Shown here piece after piece: positions 7,752 to 16,634 of a stretch of 45,141 bases of DNA. The notes under the pieces are model-generated. The model ran no database searches. It was not told the DNA's origin and saw only the letters and a program-made list of their open reading frames with translations. The position numbers and the translations under genes were made by a program. Origin of the DNA: JBCCDY01 sp039030555 (GTDB taxonomy: Bacteria > Bacteroidota > Bacteroidia > Cytophagales > Cyclobacteriaceae); NCBI GenBank assembly GCA_039030555.1, contig JBCCDY010000029.1, positions 1 to 45,141 on the forward strand, given 5' to 3'. Numbering within the stretch: the stretch's first letter is position 1; each line of letters starts with the position of its first letter.

Positions 7752-9442
7752 TAGAATTTCGAGTACTTATTTCTTCGATAAAAGAATTTGAATAAGCCAA
7801 AACCGACAATAAGAGCTACTGGAACTCCTAAATTCAAGATTTGCCAAAACAGCTTCTCCTCTTGTAGTTTAATCTGATCTAATGGTCGAAGTTCAACCTC
7901 TTTGGTTCTTGCTTCAATCAACCTGTTTTCATCAAGCATATAGTTCAGCAGGTTCAATATGAATTCAGCATTGGCATATTGCGTTCCACTGAATTGTTCT
8001 GCTCCTAATGTCAGTGGATTCCCTGTTTCTACGCTTATTTCATTTCTCACAAAATCTCCATCGGCTGCTATGAAAATCTGGCCAAGGCTTGTTTTGTCTT
8101 TAAAAGATGATTTATCTGCTCCTTCTGGTAAGATCCTATTTTTAAAAGCCGAGCTTAGCTCTCCTTCCAGTAAATAGGCAACAGGAATATTTTTCTTCTG
8201 AAATAATTCGGGTCCAGGAGGATCCTGAAAGTCCAGGAACGAAACGCGCACAGGGCTAGGTAATGTTCGTGAATAATCTGAGGTGAATAACAAAGGTGTT
8301 TTAATAACCCCTTCTGCTTTTACGGTATCCAGTGGACTTACAAAACGGGTGATAACCGCATCAAGATTCTTAGTGACCGGATGATCAGAAAAATTAATAA
8401 CAACAGGATGAAACGGCCAGGGCAAAAATCCTATTTGAGGCTGGTCTCCAAAATTACCAGTAACTACAGGATATGTTCCTGAATTTAGGTCCTGTACCAT
8501 TTGAGGATTAATTCGAACTCCGTATTTGAATAATGAGCTTTCCAACCCAAGTTGCAACGGTAGAGATAGCAAACCTTCCTCTCCCACGCTATCCATTTTA
8601 ACATTGAAAAGATCCAAAAAGAAAAGTACATGGCCACCATTCATGATGTACTGATCTATTTTATAATTATCCAGGTCGTCAAAAGGCTCTATTGGTTTTG
8701 GAATAATTAGTGCGTCGTAAGTTTGAAGCGCAGAAGGTCGATTTAAGGAAGTTTTAAAAACATCATATTGCCCGAGCAATGCATTAGTCAAGCCCGATAT
8801 ATCTAAAGAGTCCAAACACCCAAAGCCTTCCAGTATTGCAATTCTTTTTCTCCCTGAAGAGGTCATTGCCCGGATCGCTGATGCTAGTTCATACTCAACG
8901 CCTTCAATGGACTGATTCAACCTTTCTTGAGAGCCGGATGCCCTATTTCCCTTCAGTAAAGTAACAGGACGCTCTATTCCTCCATAAGAAACAATAGCGC
9001 CAGGGAAAATTAATCTCTGTGTTCGCTTACCATTCTTTGTTTCAAAAATGTTTGTAGGCTGAATACCTCTTTCAGCTAAACTTCTGTAAAATTCATTTTT
9101 AGCTTGGTCTGAATTGGCGGTTTCAGGGTCTATAAATTTGAATCGAATATTTTGACCTCCGTAGAATTGAAACTGCTCCAATTTTTCCTCCACAGCATTT
9201 CGCAAGCGTCGGAAGCCAGCGGGCAGGTCACCTTCAAGATATATTTCTACATATACAACATCGTCAAGGTCTTCCAGAATTCTTTCCGTGGCTGACTGTA
9301 TGGAATACCTCTGATCTTCAGTGAAATCTAATCTGAAACCAATATCCCATTTGTTTAAGGATATATTAATTAAAACAACTGCCGAAAGCAGTATTCCGAA
9401 TTTGAGAAAGGACTCTAATTTTCGACTCTCCAGATTCACCAC
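7751..9442 (-). CDS. gldG: Gliding motility ABC transporter auxiliary protein GldG
   Basis: A 563-aa protein of the GldG/ABC_transp_aux family, required with GldA and GldF for gliding or adhesion in several Bacteroidota. It has a membrane segment near residues 12-30, a long extracytoplasmic region beginning with the family pattern LDFTEDQRYSIQSAT and containing ASAIRAMTSSGRKRIAILEG and GGHVLFFLDLF, and a second membrane segment close to the C-terminus (FWQILNLGVPVALIVGFGLF). Two consecutive GTG codons are possible starts; the second (9437-9439) would give a 4-base GTGA overlap with gldF, the first a 7-base overlap. Upstream neighbours are gldF and gldA. Confidence 0.88.
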   Translation of the reverse strand: MVNLESRKLESFLKFGILLSAVVLINISLNKWDIGFRLDFTEDQRYSIQSATERILEDLDDVVYVEIYLEGDLPAGFRRLRNAVEEKLEQFQFYGGQNIRFKFIDPETANSDQAKNEFYRSLAERGIQPTNIFETKNGKRTQRLIFPGAIVSYGGIERPVTLLKGNRASGSQERLNQSIEGVEYELASAIRAMTSSGRKRIAILEGFGCLDSLDISGLTNALLGQYDVFKTSLNRPSALQTYDALIIPKPIEPFDDLDNYKIDQYIMNGGHVLFFLDLFNVKMDSVGEEGLLSLPLQLGLESSLFKYGVRINPQMVQDLNSGTYPVVTGNFGDQPQIGFLPWPFHPVVINFSDHPVTKNLDAVITRFVSPLDTVKAEGVIKTPLLFTSDYSRTLPSPVRVSFLDFQDPPGPELFQKKNIPVAYLLEGELSSAFKNRILPEGADKSSFKDKTSLGQIFIAADGDFVRNEISVETGNPLTLGAEQFSGTQYANAEFILNLLNYMLDENRLIEARTKEVELRPLDQIKLQEEKLFWQILNLGVPVALIVGFGLFKFFYRRNKYSKF

Positions 9443-10164
9443 TTTCTGCTTTCTAAAACCAGTTTTGTTAAACCTAAAAACACAAGTGTGATACCCAGCA
9501 TATAAACCAGGTTGGAACTATCTACAACTCCTTTGCTGAGCCATTCATAATGATAAAGGATACCCAATTTATCAATAAGGTCTGCGATGGAACCTGAGCT
9601 TACGATCTGTGCCATGGAATGAATTCCTTCATAGATTAAAAAGCAAAAAAAGGCTGCCATTACAAAAGCAATAACCTGGTTCTCGGTAATGGAAGAGGAA
9701 AATGTACCAATAGACACAAAAGACGCTGACAATAGTATGAATCCAAGATAAGAACCCAAAATTCCGGCAGAATCTACATTTCCGGTTGGAAGACTTAATT
9801 GATAAATCGAATAATAGTAGAACAGTGTTGGGAGTATACTAAGCAACACCACGAAAAAAGAAGAAAGAAACTTTCCTCCGATAATCTGGTAATCTGTAAG
9901 TGGTTTAGTAAAAAGAAGCTCCAAAGTGCCGTTTTTTTGCTCTTCAGAAAAAACCCGCATAGTTACTGCAGGCACCAGAAATATCATGACGTAAGGTCCT
10001 AATGAAAATAGTACCTGTAGGTCTGCAAAACCATAACTGATCACGCTACTATCCGGAAAGACCCAGGTTAAAAGGCCGAGTCCAAGTAGAAAAAATATGA
10101 TCACCACGTAGGCGATCAATGAATCGAAAAAGGAATTGGTCTCTTTTAGAAATACTCTAAACAT
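9436..10164 (-). CDS. gldF: Gliding motility ABC transporter permease GldF
   Basis: A 242-aa ABC-2 type permease with about six membrane segments. Typical features are the early VVIIFFLLGLGLLTWVF helix, MRVFSEEQKNGTLELLFTKPL (the conserved coupling region of ABC-2 permeases) and IGGKFLSSFFVVLLSILPTL. It forms the membrane pore with GldG, energised by GldA. The ATG lies one base after the gldA stop region, and its end overlaps gldG, so the three are one operon. Confidence 0.9.
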   Translation of the reverse strand: MFRVFLKETNSFFDSLIAYVVIIFFLLGLGLLTWVFPDSSVISYGFADLQVLFSLGPYVMIFLVPAVTMRVFSEEQKNGTLELLFTKPLTDYQIIGGKFLSSFFVVLLSILPTLFYYYSIYQLSLPTGNVDSAGILGSYLGFILLSASFVSIGTFSSSITENQVIAFVMAAFFCFLIYEGIHSMAQIVSSGSIADLIDKLGILYHYEWLSKGVVDSSNLVYMLGITLVFLGLTKLVLESRKW

Positions 10165-10165
10165 T

Positions 10166-11071
10166 CTACTTCGTAAGACTTCTAAAAACGTATTCTAAAT
10201 CTTGCTCTTCAACGGATAGACTCAGAAGCCCAAGTTTTTCTTTTAATGAAATAGCAATCAATTCTTCTCTTATATCTTTTGAGCAGTAAAAGCGGTATTT
10301 AAGATCTTCAAACTTTTCTATTCTAAGTAAGCCCTCGACATCCTCAAGCAAAGACTCATCAATTGGAGATTTAAATTCAATTACGAAAACTTCTTCTTGG
10401 CTCGTATTCGCTTTTAGTTGATCGAGTTGATCATCGGCAACGATCTTTCCTTTATTTATAATCAATGCTCTGCTGCAAATGGCCTTAACTTCTTGCATAA
10501 TATGTGTGGAAAGAACAACCAGTTTGTTTTGGCTAATCTCCTGGATCAATTTTCTAATCTCCACAATTTGATTAGGGTCCAGTCCTGTTGTGGGCTCATC
10601 CAATATTAAGGTCTGCGGATCGTGAATTAATGCCTGCGCCAACCCAACCCGCTGTCTGTATCCTTTAGATAGTTGTTTAATTTTTTTGTGCTGCTCTAAA
10701 CCTAAACCACAAAGCTCTATCATCTCACCAACCCTGTGTTTCAATACAGTGCCTGAAATACTATAGCAGCCTGCTGTAAAGTTTAAGTATTCATGGACGA
10801 ACATATCCATATACAACGGATTATTTTCCGGTAAATATCCAACGTTCCTTCTCACTTTTCTGCTTTCCCTTACTACATCATATCCATTAACTTCAGCAGA
10901 ACCTGAAGTTTGAGGAAGAAATCCGGTAAGTATTTTCATTGTCGTACTTTTCCCAGCCCCGTTTGGGCCTAATAAACCAATGATCTCCCCTTTTTCAGCA
11001 TCGAAAGAAACCGAATCTATGGCTTTTTGCTGACCATAAATTTTCGTTAAATCCTTAACCCTTAGCGACAC
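10166..11071 (-). CDS. gldA: Gliding motility ABC transporter ATP-binding protein GldA
   Basis: A 301-aa ABC ATPase. Walker A is GPNGAGKST (35-43), the signature is LSKGYRQRVGLAQA (134-147), and Walker B is LILDEPTTGLD with catalytic Glu159; the switch His lies in VVLSTHIMQEV. The C-terminal extension of about 80 residues is typical of drug-export/GldA-like subfamilies. Translation starts at GTG. It is followed immediately by gldF and gldG, which supports the GldA name over a general ABC-2 ATPase. The preceding SDR gene ends 7 bases upstream and probably belongs to the same transcript. Confidence 0.9.
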   Translation of the reverse strand: MSLRVKDLTKIYGQQKAIDSVSFDAEKGEIIGLLGPNGAGKSTTMKILTGFLPQTSGSAEVNGYDVVRESRKVRRNVGYLPENNPLYMDMFVHEYLNFTAGCYSISGTVLKHRVGEMIELCGLGLEQHKKIKQLSKGYRQRVGLAQALIHDPQTLILDEPTTGLDPNQIVEIRKLIQEISQNKLVVLSTHIMQEVKAICSRALIINKGKIVADDQLDQLKANTSQEEVFVIEFKSPIDESLLEDVEGLLRIEKFEDLKYRFYCSKDIREELIAISLKEKLGLLSLSVEEQDLEYVFRSLTK

Positions 11072-11078
11072 TTAATAT

Positions 11079-11771
11079 TTACCCTTTTGGCTTTAATGGT
11101 CTCACTTCTATATCTACATGATGGTAATTCGCACTGGTTGAAAGCACTTGAGTAATAGTTTCTGCTATGTCTTCAGGTTTCATCATATTGTCGTTAGCAG
11201 TCACTGAGTCAATGGAGTCGAAGAAATTTGTTTGAACTGATCCAGGCATAATATTCGTCACCTTGATCCCGAATTGCCTCACCTCTTTGTATAAGCTGTG
11301 CGATATTCCATTTACAGCATGCTTGGTTGCTGCATAACCAGCCATAGTTTCAATTCCGGTTGTGCCAGCGATGGAAGAAATGTTGATGATATGGCCCTCC
11401 CCTATCTCTTTCATTCTTGGAATAAGTAATCTTGTAATATAAAATATGCCATGCACATTGGTATCGAACATTTCAATCCACTGCTTAACATCAAGTTCTT
11501 CAAACTTTCCCTGATGCCCTAAACCGGCATTATTAACCAGAATTTGGATATCTTTCCCTACAAGTTCTACCGTTTTTTCATAAGAGGATTCTACAGATTC
11601 CAGATCAGAAACATCAGTTTCCACAAAATTAAAAAGCTCATGCTCAAAATCAGGCTTAGTCCTTCCCCAGCCAATCACTTTAACGCCATGTTCTACGAGC
11701 ATTTTAACCGTTGCAAATCCTATTCCTTTACTTACTCCGGTAACTATTGCGTTCTTTCCTTTTATATCCAT
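11079..11771 (-). CDS. SDR family oxidoreductase
   Basis: A 230-aa classical short-chain dehydrogenase. Cofactor motif TGVSKGIG (11-18), NNAG (80-83), and a catalytic triad of Ser in INISSIAG, Tyr146 and Lys150 (GYAATK). It is likely cytoplasmic and NADP-dependent; substrate unknown. It is first in the run leading into gldAFG, with only 7 bases to gldA. The start is an ATG preceded by the TAG-rich leader described at 11775-11815. Confidence 0.88.
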   Translation of the reverse strand: MDIKGKNAIVTGVSKGIGFATVKMLVEHGVKVIGWGRTKPDFEHELFNFVETDVSDLESVESSYEKTVELVGKDIQILVNNAGLGHQGKFEELDVKQWIEMFDTNVHGIFYITRLLIPRMKEIGEGHIINISSIAGTTGIETMAGYAATKHAVNGISHSLYKEVRQFGIKVTNIMPGSVQTNFFDSIDSVTANDNMMKPEDIAETITQVLSTSANYHHVDIEVRPLKPKG

Positions 11772-11774
11772 TCT

Positions 11775-11815
11775 TAGTCTTTAGATTCTAGTATTCAGTT
11801 ATTAGTATATCTGAC
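11775..11815. repeat. TAG-rich leader element, related to 2382-2400
   Basis: A stretch built of TTAG/TAGT units upstream of the SDR start on the minus strand. TTTAGATTCTAGTATTCAG (11780-11798) matches the reverse complement of 2382-2400 at 16 of 19 positions, and in both cases the element sits within about 10 bases of a start codon in the same orientation relative to the gene. Confidence 0.4.
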
Positions 11816-11827
11816 AACTATTAATTT

Positions 11828-12640
11828 TTATTGAATATTGATCAACCTGCTAATTAATTTAGTCATACCTGGTTCCGCTTTCTTTGCGGCCCCTATGATC
11901 TTCTGAATATCCGCTTTTTCCAAAGTTTCAGGAATACACATATCTGTAATTACGGAAACGGCGAAACAAGGTAAACCCATATGCCTCGCTACAATATTTT
12001 CAGGTATGGTTGACATTCCTACGGCGTCCGAGCCGATGATCCTTAAAAACTTATACTCTGCTTTTGTTTCAAGGTTGGGACCCTGAACTGCCGTATAAAC
12101 TCCTGACTGACATGGTATGTCCTCCTCTTTTACAATTTTCTTCGCCTGATCAATTAACACTAGATCATAAGGCTCGCTCATATCGGGAAACCGATCGCCT
12201 AGTTCATGAATATTCTGACCTCTTAAAGGGTTTTCAGGTAATAAATTGATGTGATCTTCAATAATCATTAAATCACTTAAGGAATAGTCCGGATTCAATC
12301 CACCAGCAGCATTTGAAACAAATAGCTTTTCTATTCCCAAAAGCTTCATTACCCTAATCCCAAAAGTAACCTCTTCCATATTATAGCCTTCATAGTAATG
12401 AAAGCGTCCATGCATAACGACTACTTTCTTTTCTCCTAATATTCCAAAGAGAAGTTCACCGGAGTGGAATTCTACGGTGGAAAGGGGAAAGTGTGGTATT
12501 TCTTCGTAAGAAAGTCTTTCCGAGATTTGAAGTTCCTCAACAAGCCCTCCCAAGCCGGTACCTAATACGATACCGAATTCAGGCTTAAAATCAGACTTGT
12601 TCCTAATGAATTCAAAAGCCTCTTTTATTTTTTCAATCAT
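11828..12640 (-). CDS. punA: Purine-nucleoside phosphorylase (trimeric PNP/MTAP family)
   Basis: A 270-aa enzyme that splits purine (deoxy)nucleosides with phosphate in purine salvage. Motifs of the trimeric class: FGIVLGTGLGGLVEEL, HFPLSTVEFHSG, VVMHGRFHYYEGY, VSNAAGGLNP and the GMSTIPENIVARHMG segment. The length matches the class (about 270-280 aa). It lies alone on the minus strand, 57 bases before the SDR start. It may be transcribed with the downstream SDR-gld run, but no terminator or promoter clearly settles this. Confidence 0.93.
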   Translation of the reverse strand: MIEKIKEAFEFIRNKSDFKPEFGIVLGTGLGGLVEELQISERLSYEEIPHFPLSTVEFHSGELLFGILGEKKVVVMHGRFHYYEGYNMEEVTFGIRVMKLLGIEKLFVSNAAGGLNPDYSLSDLMIIEDHINLLPENPLRGQNIHELGDRFPDMSEPYDLVLIDQAKKIVKEEDIPCQSGVYTAVQGPNLETKAEYKFLRIIGSDAVGMSTIPENIVARHMGLPCFAVSVITDMCIPETLEKADIQKIIGAAKKAEPGMTKLISRLINIQ

Positions 12641-12742
12641 GAGTTCTTTTTAGAGATCGGCAAAAAAAGCCATTAAAGCTGATTATCCCAAAGCGATTTA
12701 AACCAGATGCCGAGATTTGGGTTTATGAGTTTATTAAATCCA

Positions 12743-12776
12743 TTTGACTCCTGAGTACATTATTTGCGTATTTTCG
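12743..12776 (+). promoter_or_regulatory. Candidate Bacteroidota promoter for the FMN reductase gene
   Basis: TTTG (12743-12746), a 22-base spacer and TATTTTCG (12769-12776), one base off the TAnnTTTG -7 consensus, lie about 40 bases before the ATG at 12817. Spacing is at the upper end of the usual range. Confidence 0.42.
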
Positions 12777-12816
12777 CCATTTCGAATAAAAGGAGAGAAG
12801 ATAAGAGAAGTAAATT

Positions 12817-13341
12817 ATGATCACACTTATTTGCGGAACTAACAGAAATGATTCCGTCTCAGAGAAAATAACTAACATTTATTCAAATCTCATAAAGAAA
12901 GAAAATGTAGAGCTTTCTATAATTGATCTTAAAGATCTGCCTTATGATTTCATTAATACCTCGCTTTACGAAAATGCTGGTTCCAATACAGAGTTTAGCC
13001 CTCTAAGGAAACAAATGACTGATTCTGAAAAATTTTTTTTTGTAATACCTGAATACAATGGATCATTCCCTGGTGTTTTAAAGGCTTTTATTGACGGATT
13101 AAAATTCCCAGATACTTTTCAGAATAAAAAAGCGGCACTAATGGGAATATCCTCTGGTATGCAAGGTGCCGGACTCGCGCTAAGCCACTTTACCGATATT
13201 TTAAACTATATGGGAACGCATGTATTGGCTAATAAACCGAAACTGAACCATATACAGCAAAATTTTGACGGTGAAGAATTAACCAACCCTGTTTTCATGG
13301 AACTCATTGAAGAACAGGTTAATCAATTTCTCAAATTTTAG
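12817..13341 (+). CDS. NAD(P)H-dependent FMN reductase family protein
   Basis: A 174-aa flavodoxin-like quinone/azo/flavin reductase. The N-terminal LICGTNRNDSVSEKI binds the FMN phosphate, and VIPEYNGSFPGVLKAFIDGL is the P-E-Y-N flavin-contact motif of the NADPH-dependent FMN reductase family. Cytoplasmic; acceptor unknown. It is followed at 85 bases by the DUF1295 gene. Confidence 0.88.
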   Translation: MITLICGTNRNDSVSEKITNIYSNLIKKENVELSIIDLKDLPYDFINTSLYENAGSNTEFSPLRKQMTDSEKFFFVIPEYNGSFPGVLKAFIDGLKFPDTFQNKKAALMGISSGMQGAGLALSHFTDILNYMGTHVLANKPKLNHIQQNFDGEELTNPVFMELIEEQVNQFLKF

Positions 13342-13426
13342 AATCAAGGATATTTATATATTCGCAGCTTAATCAGATTCAAATCTAAACTTCTGATTCA
13401 GAAATAATTGAATTTAAAAATTTAAC

Positions 13427-14320
13427 ATGTCCGATTCTACTTCTAGTTATTCTCGATCAACATCTTTTTTGATCATTATTATTGCTTATGTAATAGCCAT
13501 TGCGGCGGGAATAATTTCACTCCCTTATTTATCGAATTTCAGCGATCTCGTTGCCTTAGGTATAGCAGACGTGATTGCTACGATAGTCATCTTTGTTTTT
13601 AGTATGATCTTCCGAAACAGTAGTATTTACGATCCATATTGGAGCGTAATACCTATCCCGATAGCCTACTTCTGGATTCACGCCTACCCTGAAACCGGAA
13701 ACCCCATTAGAAAGTGGATTCTGTTTGGGCTTGTTACATTTTGGGGTATAAGACTGACCTTGAACTGGATTAGAAGATGGCAAGGACTGGTAGAGGAAGA
13801 CTGGCGTTACGAGGATCTCGCTCAAAAGTCCGGGAAAGCACTTTATCCTTTGGTAAGTTTTTCAGCCATTCACCTGTTTCCTACAGCATTGGTATTCATG
13901 GGGCTTTTGCCGTTATATCCAGCCATGCTCTCGGATGCACCTCTTAATGCTCTCGATATCATTGCAGCCGTAATCACATTCATTGCTGTTGTTATCGAAT
14001 TAGTTGCCGATAATCAGCTATGGGCTTTTCTCTCAACCAAAAAAGAATCCGGAACTTTCGTTAAAAACGGACTTTGGGCCTATTCCAGGCACCCCAACTA
14101 TTTTGGAGAATGTCTCTTTTGGACAGGAATATTCCTCTTCGCATTTAATTCTGATATCTCCATCTATTACTGGACTGCTATAGGTACTATTTCCATGTGG
14201 GGATTATTCCTCGGTTACAGTGTGCCCGCTATGGATGAGAGGTCGAAAGCTTCGAAGCCTGGATATAAAGAATATGCTTCAAAAGTCTCCGGAATTATAC
14301 CATGGTTTCCTAAAAAATAA
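13427..14320 (+). CDS. DUF1295 integral membrane protein (steroid 5-alpha reductase-like)
   Basis: A 297-aa polytopic membrane protein with about seven hydrophobic segments. The C-terminal WAYSRHPNYFGECLFWTG motif is the hallmark of DUF1295/steroid 5-alpha-reductase C-terminal and isoprenylcysteine-methyltransferase-like folds, which bind a nucleotide cofactor at the cytoplasmic face. Members are thought to be lipid reductases or methyltransferases; the substrate is unknown. The adjacent SDR starts only 6 bases later, suggesting a two-gene redox operon acting on a lipid-like substrate (inference). Confidence 0.85.
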   Translation: MSDSTSSYSRSTSFLIIIIAYVIAIAAGIISLPYLSNFSDLVALGIADVIATIVIFVFSMIFRNSSIYDPYWSVIPIPIAYFWIHAYPETGNPIRKWILFGLVTFWGIRLTLNWIRRWQGLVEEDWRYEDLAQKSGKALYPLVSFSAIHLFPTALVFMGLLPLYPAMLSDAPLNALDIIAAVITFIAVVIELVADNQLWAFLSTKKESGTFVKNGLWAYSRHPNYFGECLFWTGIFLFAFNSDISIYYWTAIGTISMWGLFLGYSVPAMDERSKASKPGYKEYASKVSGIIPWFPKK

Positions 14321-14326
14321 TTCCAG

Positions 14327-15175
14327 GTGTCCAGGATTATTATAACCGGAGCTAATTCCGGAATAGGATTGGCTACCGCAAAGTTTCTAGCTGAGAACCA
14401 TCAATTGATCTGGCTTTGTCGTTCTACGTCAAAAGCAGAAGTAGCAAGAAAGAAAATTACAGATACTTTACCAGATGCGAATATTGATATCATTGAGTGC
14501 GATTTAAGTTCACAAAGTTCCATCGAATCAGCTTCACAGAAAATTTACGAACGGTACGATTCAATAGATGTATTGATCAATAATGCCGGTTTCATGGGGT
14601 ATCCCAAACGAACGGAAACCCCCGAAGGAATAGAAGCTACCATTGCAACTAATCATTTAGGACCGCTATTACTGACTCTTCTCATTAAGAACTTACTGAA
14701 AAATGCCAGGAATGGAGGCCGGGTGATCAATGTGAATTCCTATATGCACCGCCACGGTAAGCTGGACTGGGAAAATGTTCAGCTAGAAGAAAATTACAGA
14801 CCAATGAAAGCTTATGCATTATCAAAATTAATGGCATTAACCATTAGTAATAAGCTTTCCGAGTTGTTGAAAGATGATAAAATATCTGTTAATTCAATTG
14901 ACCCTGGAATGGTTTATACGGGGATAGACCGAACGTATTCAAACTGGTTTCAAATGATGTACAGGCTCGGAAAACCTTTCATGAAATCGGCTGAAAAAGG
15001 TGCTGAAACATCCATTTATCTCGCGGAGGAAGAACAAGGTCTCAACGCTACCGGTGAGCTTTTTAAGGATAAGAAAACCATAAAGCCGTCTTCCAAAACC
15101 ACAGATCGGAACCTTCAGAATCAAATTTGGGAATGGAGCTTAAAAAAACTTCAAACCAAAACCTCTTTGTTATAG
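14327..15175 (+). CDS. SDR family oxidoreductase, retinol-dehydrogenase-like
   Basis: A 282-aa short-chain dehydrogenase beginning at GTG, 6 bases after the DUF1295 stop. It shows TGANSGIG (7-14), NNAG (85-88), Ser138 in NVNSYMHRHG, and the catalytic Tyr163/Lys167 (AYALSK). The length and the N-H-L-G-P-L-L-L-T segment resemble retinol-dehydrogenase/WW-domain-oxidoreductase-like SDRs, which often act on hydrophobic alcohols. No upstream in-frame ATG leaves room without overlapping the previous gene. Confidence 0.87.
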   Translation: MSRIIITGANSGIGLATAKFLAENHQLIWLCRSTSKAEVARKKITDTLPDANIDIIECDLSSQSSIESASQKIYERYDSIDVLINNAGFMGYPKRTETPEGIEATIATNHLGPLLLTLLIKNLLKNARNGGRVINVNSYMHRHGKLDWENVQLEENYRPMKAYALSKLMALTISNKLSELLKDDKISVNSIDPGMVYTGIDRTYSNWFQMMYRLGKPFMKSAEKGAETSIYLAEEEQGLNATGELFKDKKTIKPSSKTTDRNLQNQIWEWSLKKLQTKTSLL

Positions 15176-15220
15176 TATGTTATCTTATCAAGTGACTTTA
15201 AGCATTAGTTCTTAATTCAC

Positions 15221-15228
15221 TATTTTTG
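15221..15228 (+). promoter_or_regulatory. Candidate -7 box for the RND efflux operon
   Basis: TATTTTTG fits TAnnTTTG exactly and lies 67 bases before the first ATG of the efflux operon. TTTA at 15197-15200 sits 20 bases upstream, near the -33 position, one base off TTTG. Confidence 0.4.
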
Positions 15229-15295
15229 AAAGAAATTTGTCTTAAAGTATCTGCTAACTTTATCAAAAAAGCGAAGGTACTCTGAGTTTCGAGTT

Positions 15296-16624
15296 ATGAG
15301 ATTTTATTTCCTTTTGCTTGGCCTATTCTTACTTGCATGTCCACTCCTGGGACAGAGCGATGGCGTTTTAAGCTTAAAGGAATCCTTAGAATTAGGCCTG
15401 GAAAACAGCACTGCTATTCAAAAAACTAAAATTGAAGGTGAGATTGCATCTAAAAAAGTGCAAGCACAAAAGAGTGTTTTTCTCCCACAAATAAGAGGCT
15501 TCGCAGACTATACACACTTTTTCGATAATCAAACGTATATTTTCCCAGGGTCATTTAGCTCTCTAGCCAATGCAGATGGAGGAAGCGTTCCTATAAGATT
15601 AGGAGCTCAATCGAATTTGAGTGCGGGTATTAGCCTTCAACAACGTTTATTCGACAGGAAATGGGTGACAGGAAAAAAACAACTTGAAATATTTGATGAG
15701 ACCCAGGACGTCAAGTTGACTATAGTTCAGGAAGAAATCATTTATAATATAGCGAAGCTTTTCTATGAATACGCTTCGCTAAACTTAAAAAATGACCTCC
15801 TGGATTTTAGTAAAGAACGCCTGGAAAAAACAGCTGAAATTGTGGAGGCTCAGGTCGATGCAGATATTATTCATCCTTCCGTTTTGAAAAAGCTACGATT
15901 AAAGCAGAAAGAACTGGACTTGAGTAAAAAGAAACTACGCTCCGGGATAGCTACACAAAAAAAGGCTTTACAAGATCTGATTGGTACTGATAAGGACTTA
16001 AGCTATTCCTGGGAACAACAAATAACCGTATTAGCTGAAGAACTCCCTGAGATAGAAAAGAATAGTAAAGACCAGGAGTTAATTGCCTTAAAAAAATCTG
16101 CAAACTCGCTAGAGCAGCAAAATATAAAGTCTGATTTTTTCCCGAAGGTAAATTTTGTAGCAAACCTTCAGTATCAATATATGGGTGATCAATTTTCGCC
16201 CTTTCAGGGAAGCCAATGGTTTCCTCTAAATTTTATCGGGATAAATATGGACTTTCCCATATTCGTTGGGAACAAGAAGAATATTCAATTAGAAGAAAAA
16301 GTATTAGAACGCGACCTCCTAAAAATTGAGGAAGAAGATGAGAGAAAGAAAAGGAATCTAATGCTACGTTCTAAAGAAGCTTCCTATCAAAGTGCTTTTG
16401 ATAAATTCTTATTTCTAAAAGAGGAAAAAAACCTAAAATCAGAACTTTATGAGTTAAATAAGCTGCAGTACTCCGAAGGGATATTAGGGTTGAATGAGCT
16501 CCTAGAGTCAGAAAGTGAGCTTTTAAAATCGGAAGAAAGACTTAAAGAAGGATTTTTAGATCTGAAAATTGCCGAATTAGATTACTTCAAAGAAGCCAGG
16601 ACTCTTAACTTGCTACTGGAATAG
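15296..16624 (+). CDS. TolC-family outer-membrane efflux channel
   Basis: A 442-aa secreted protein with a signal peptide (MRFYFLLLGLFLLACPLLGQ, cleavage probably before Gln20). The rest has the long charged alpha-helical heptads and internal two-fold repeat of OEP proteins: SLKESLELGLENSTAIQKTK at the start and YSEGILGLNELLESESELL near the end are the repeated helix motifs. It forms the trimeric outer-membrane exit duct for the adaptor and pump encoded immediately downstream (10-base gap). Confidence 0.92.
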   Translation: MRFYFLLLGLFLLACPLLGQSDGVLSLKESLELGLENSTAIQKTKIEGEIASKKVQAQKSVFLPQIRGFADYTHFFDNQTYIFPGSFSSLANADGGSVPIRLGAQSNLSAGISLQQRLFDRKWVTGKKQLEIFDETQDVKLTIVQEEIIYNIAKLFYEYASLNLKNDLLDFSKERLEKTAEIVEAQVDADIIHPSVLKKLRLKQKELDLSKKKLRSGIATQKKALQDLIGTDKDLSYSWEQQITVLAEELPEIEKNSKDQELIALKKSANSLEQQNIKSDFFPKVNFVANLQYQYMGDQFSPFQGSQWFPLNFIGINMDFPIFVGNKKNIQLEEKVLERDLLKIEEEDERKKRNLMLRSKEASYQSAFDKFLFLKEEKNLKSELYELNKLQYSEGILGLNELLESESELLKSEERLKEGFLDLKIAELDYFKEARTLNLLLE

Positions 16625-16634
16625 TCCAGCACTA

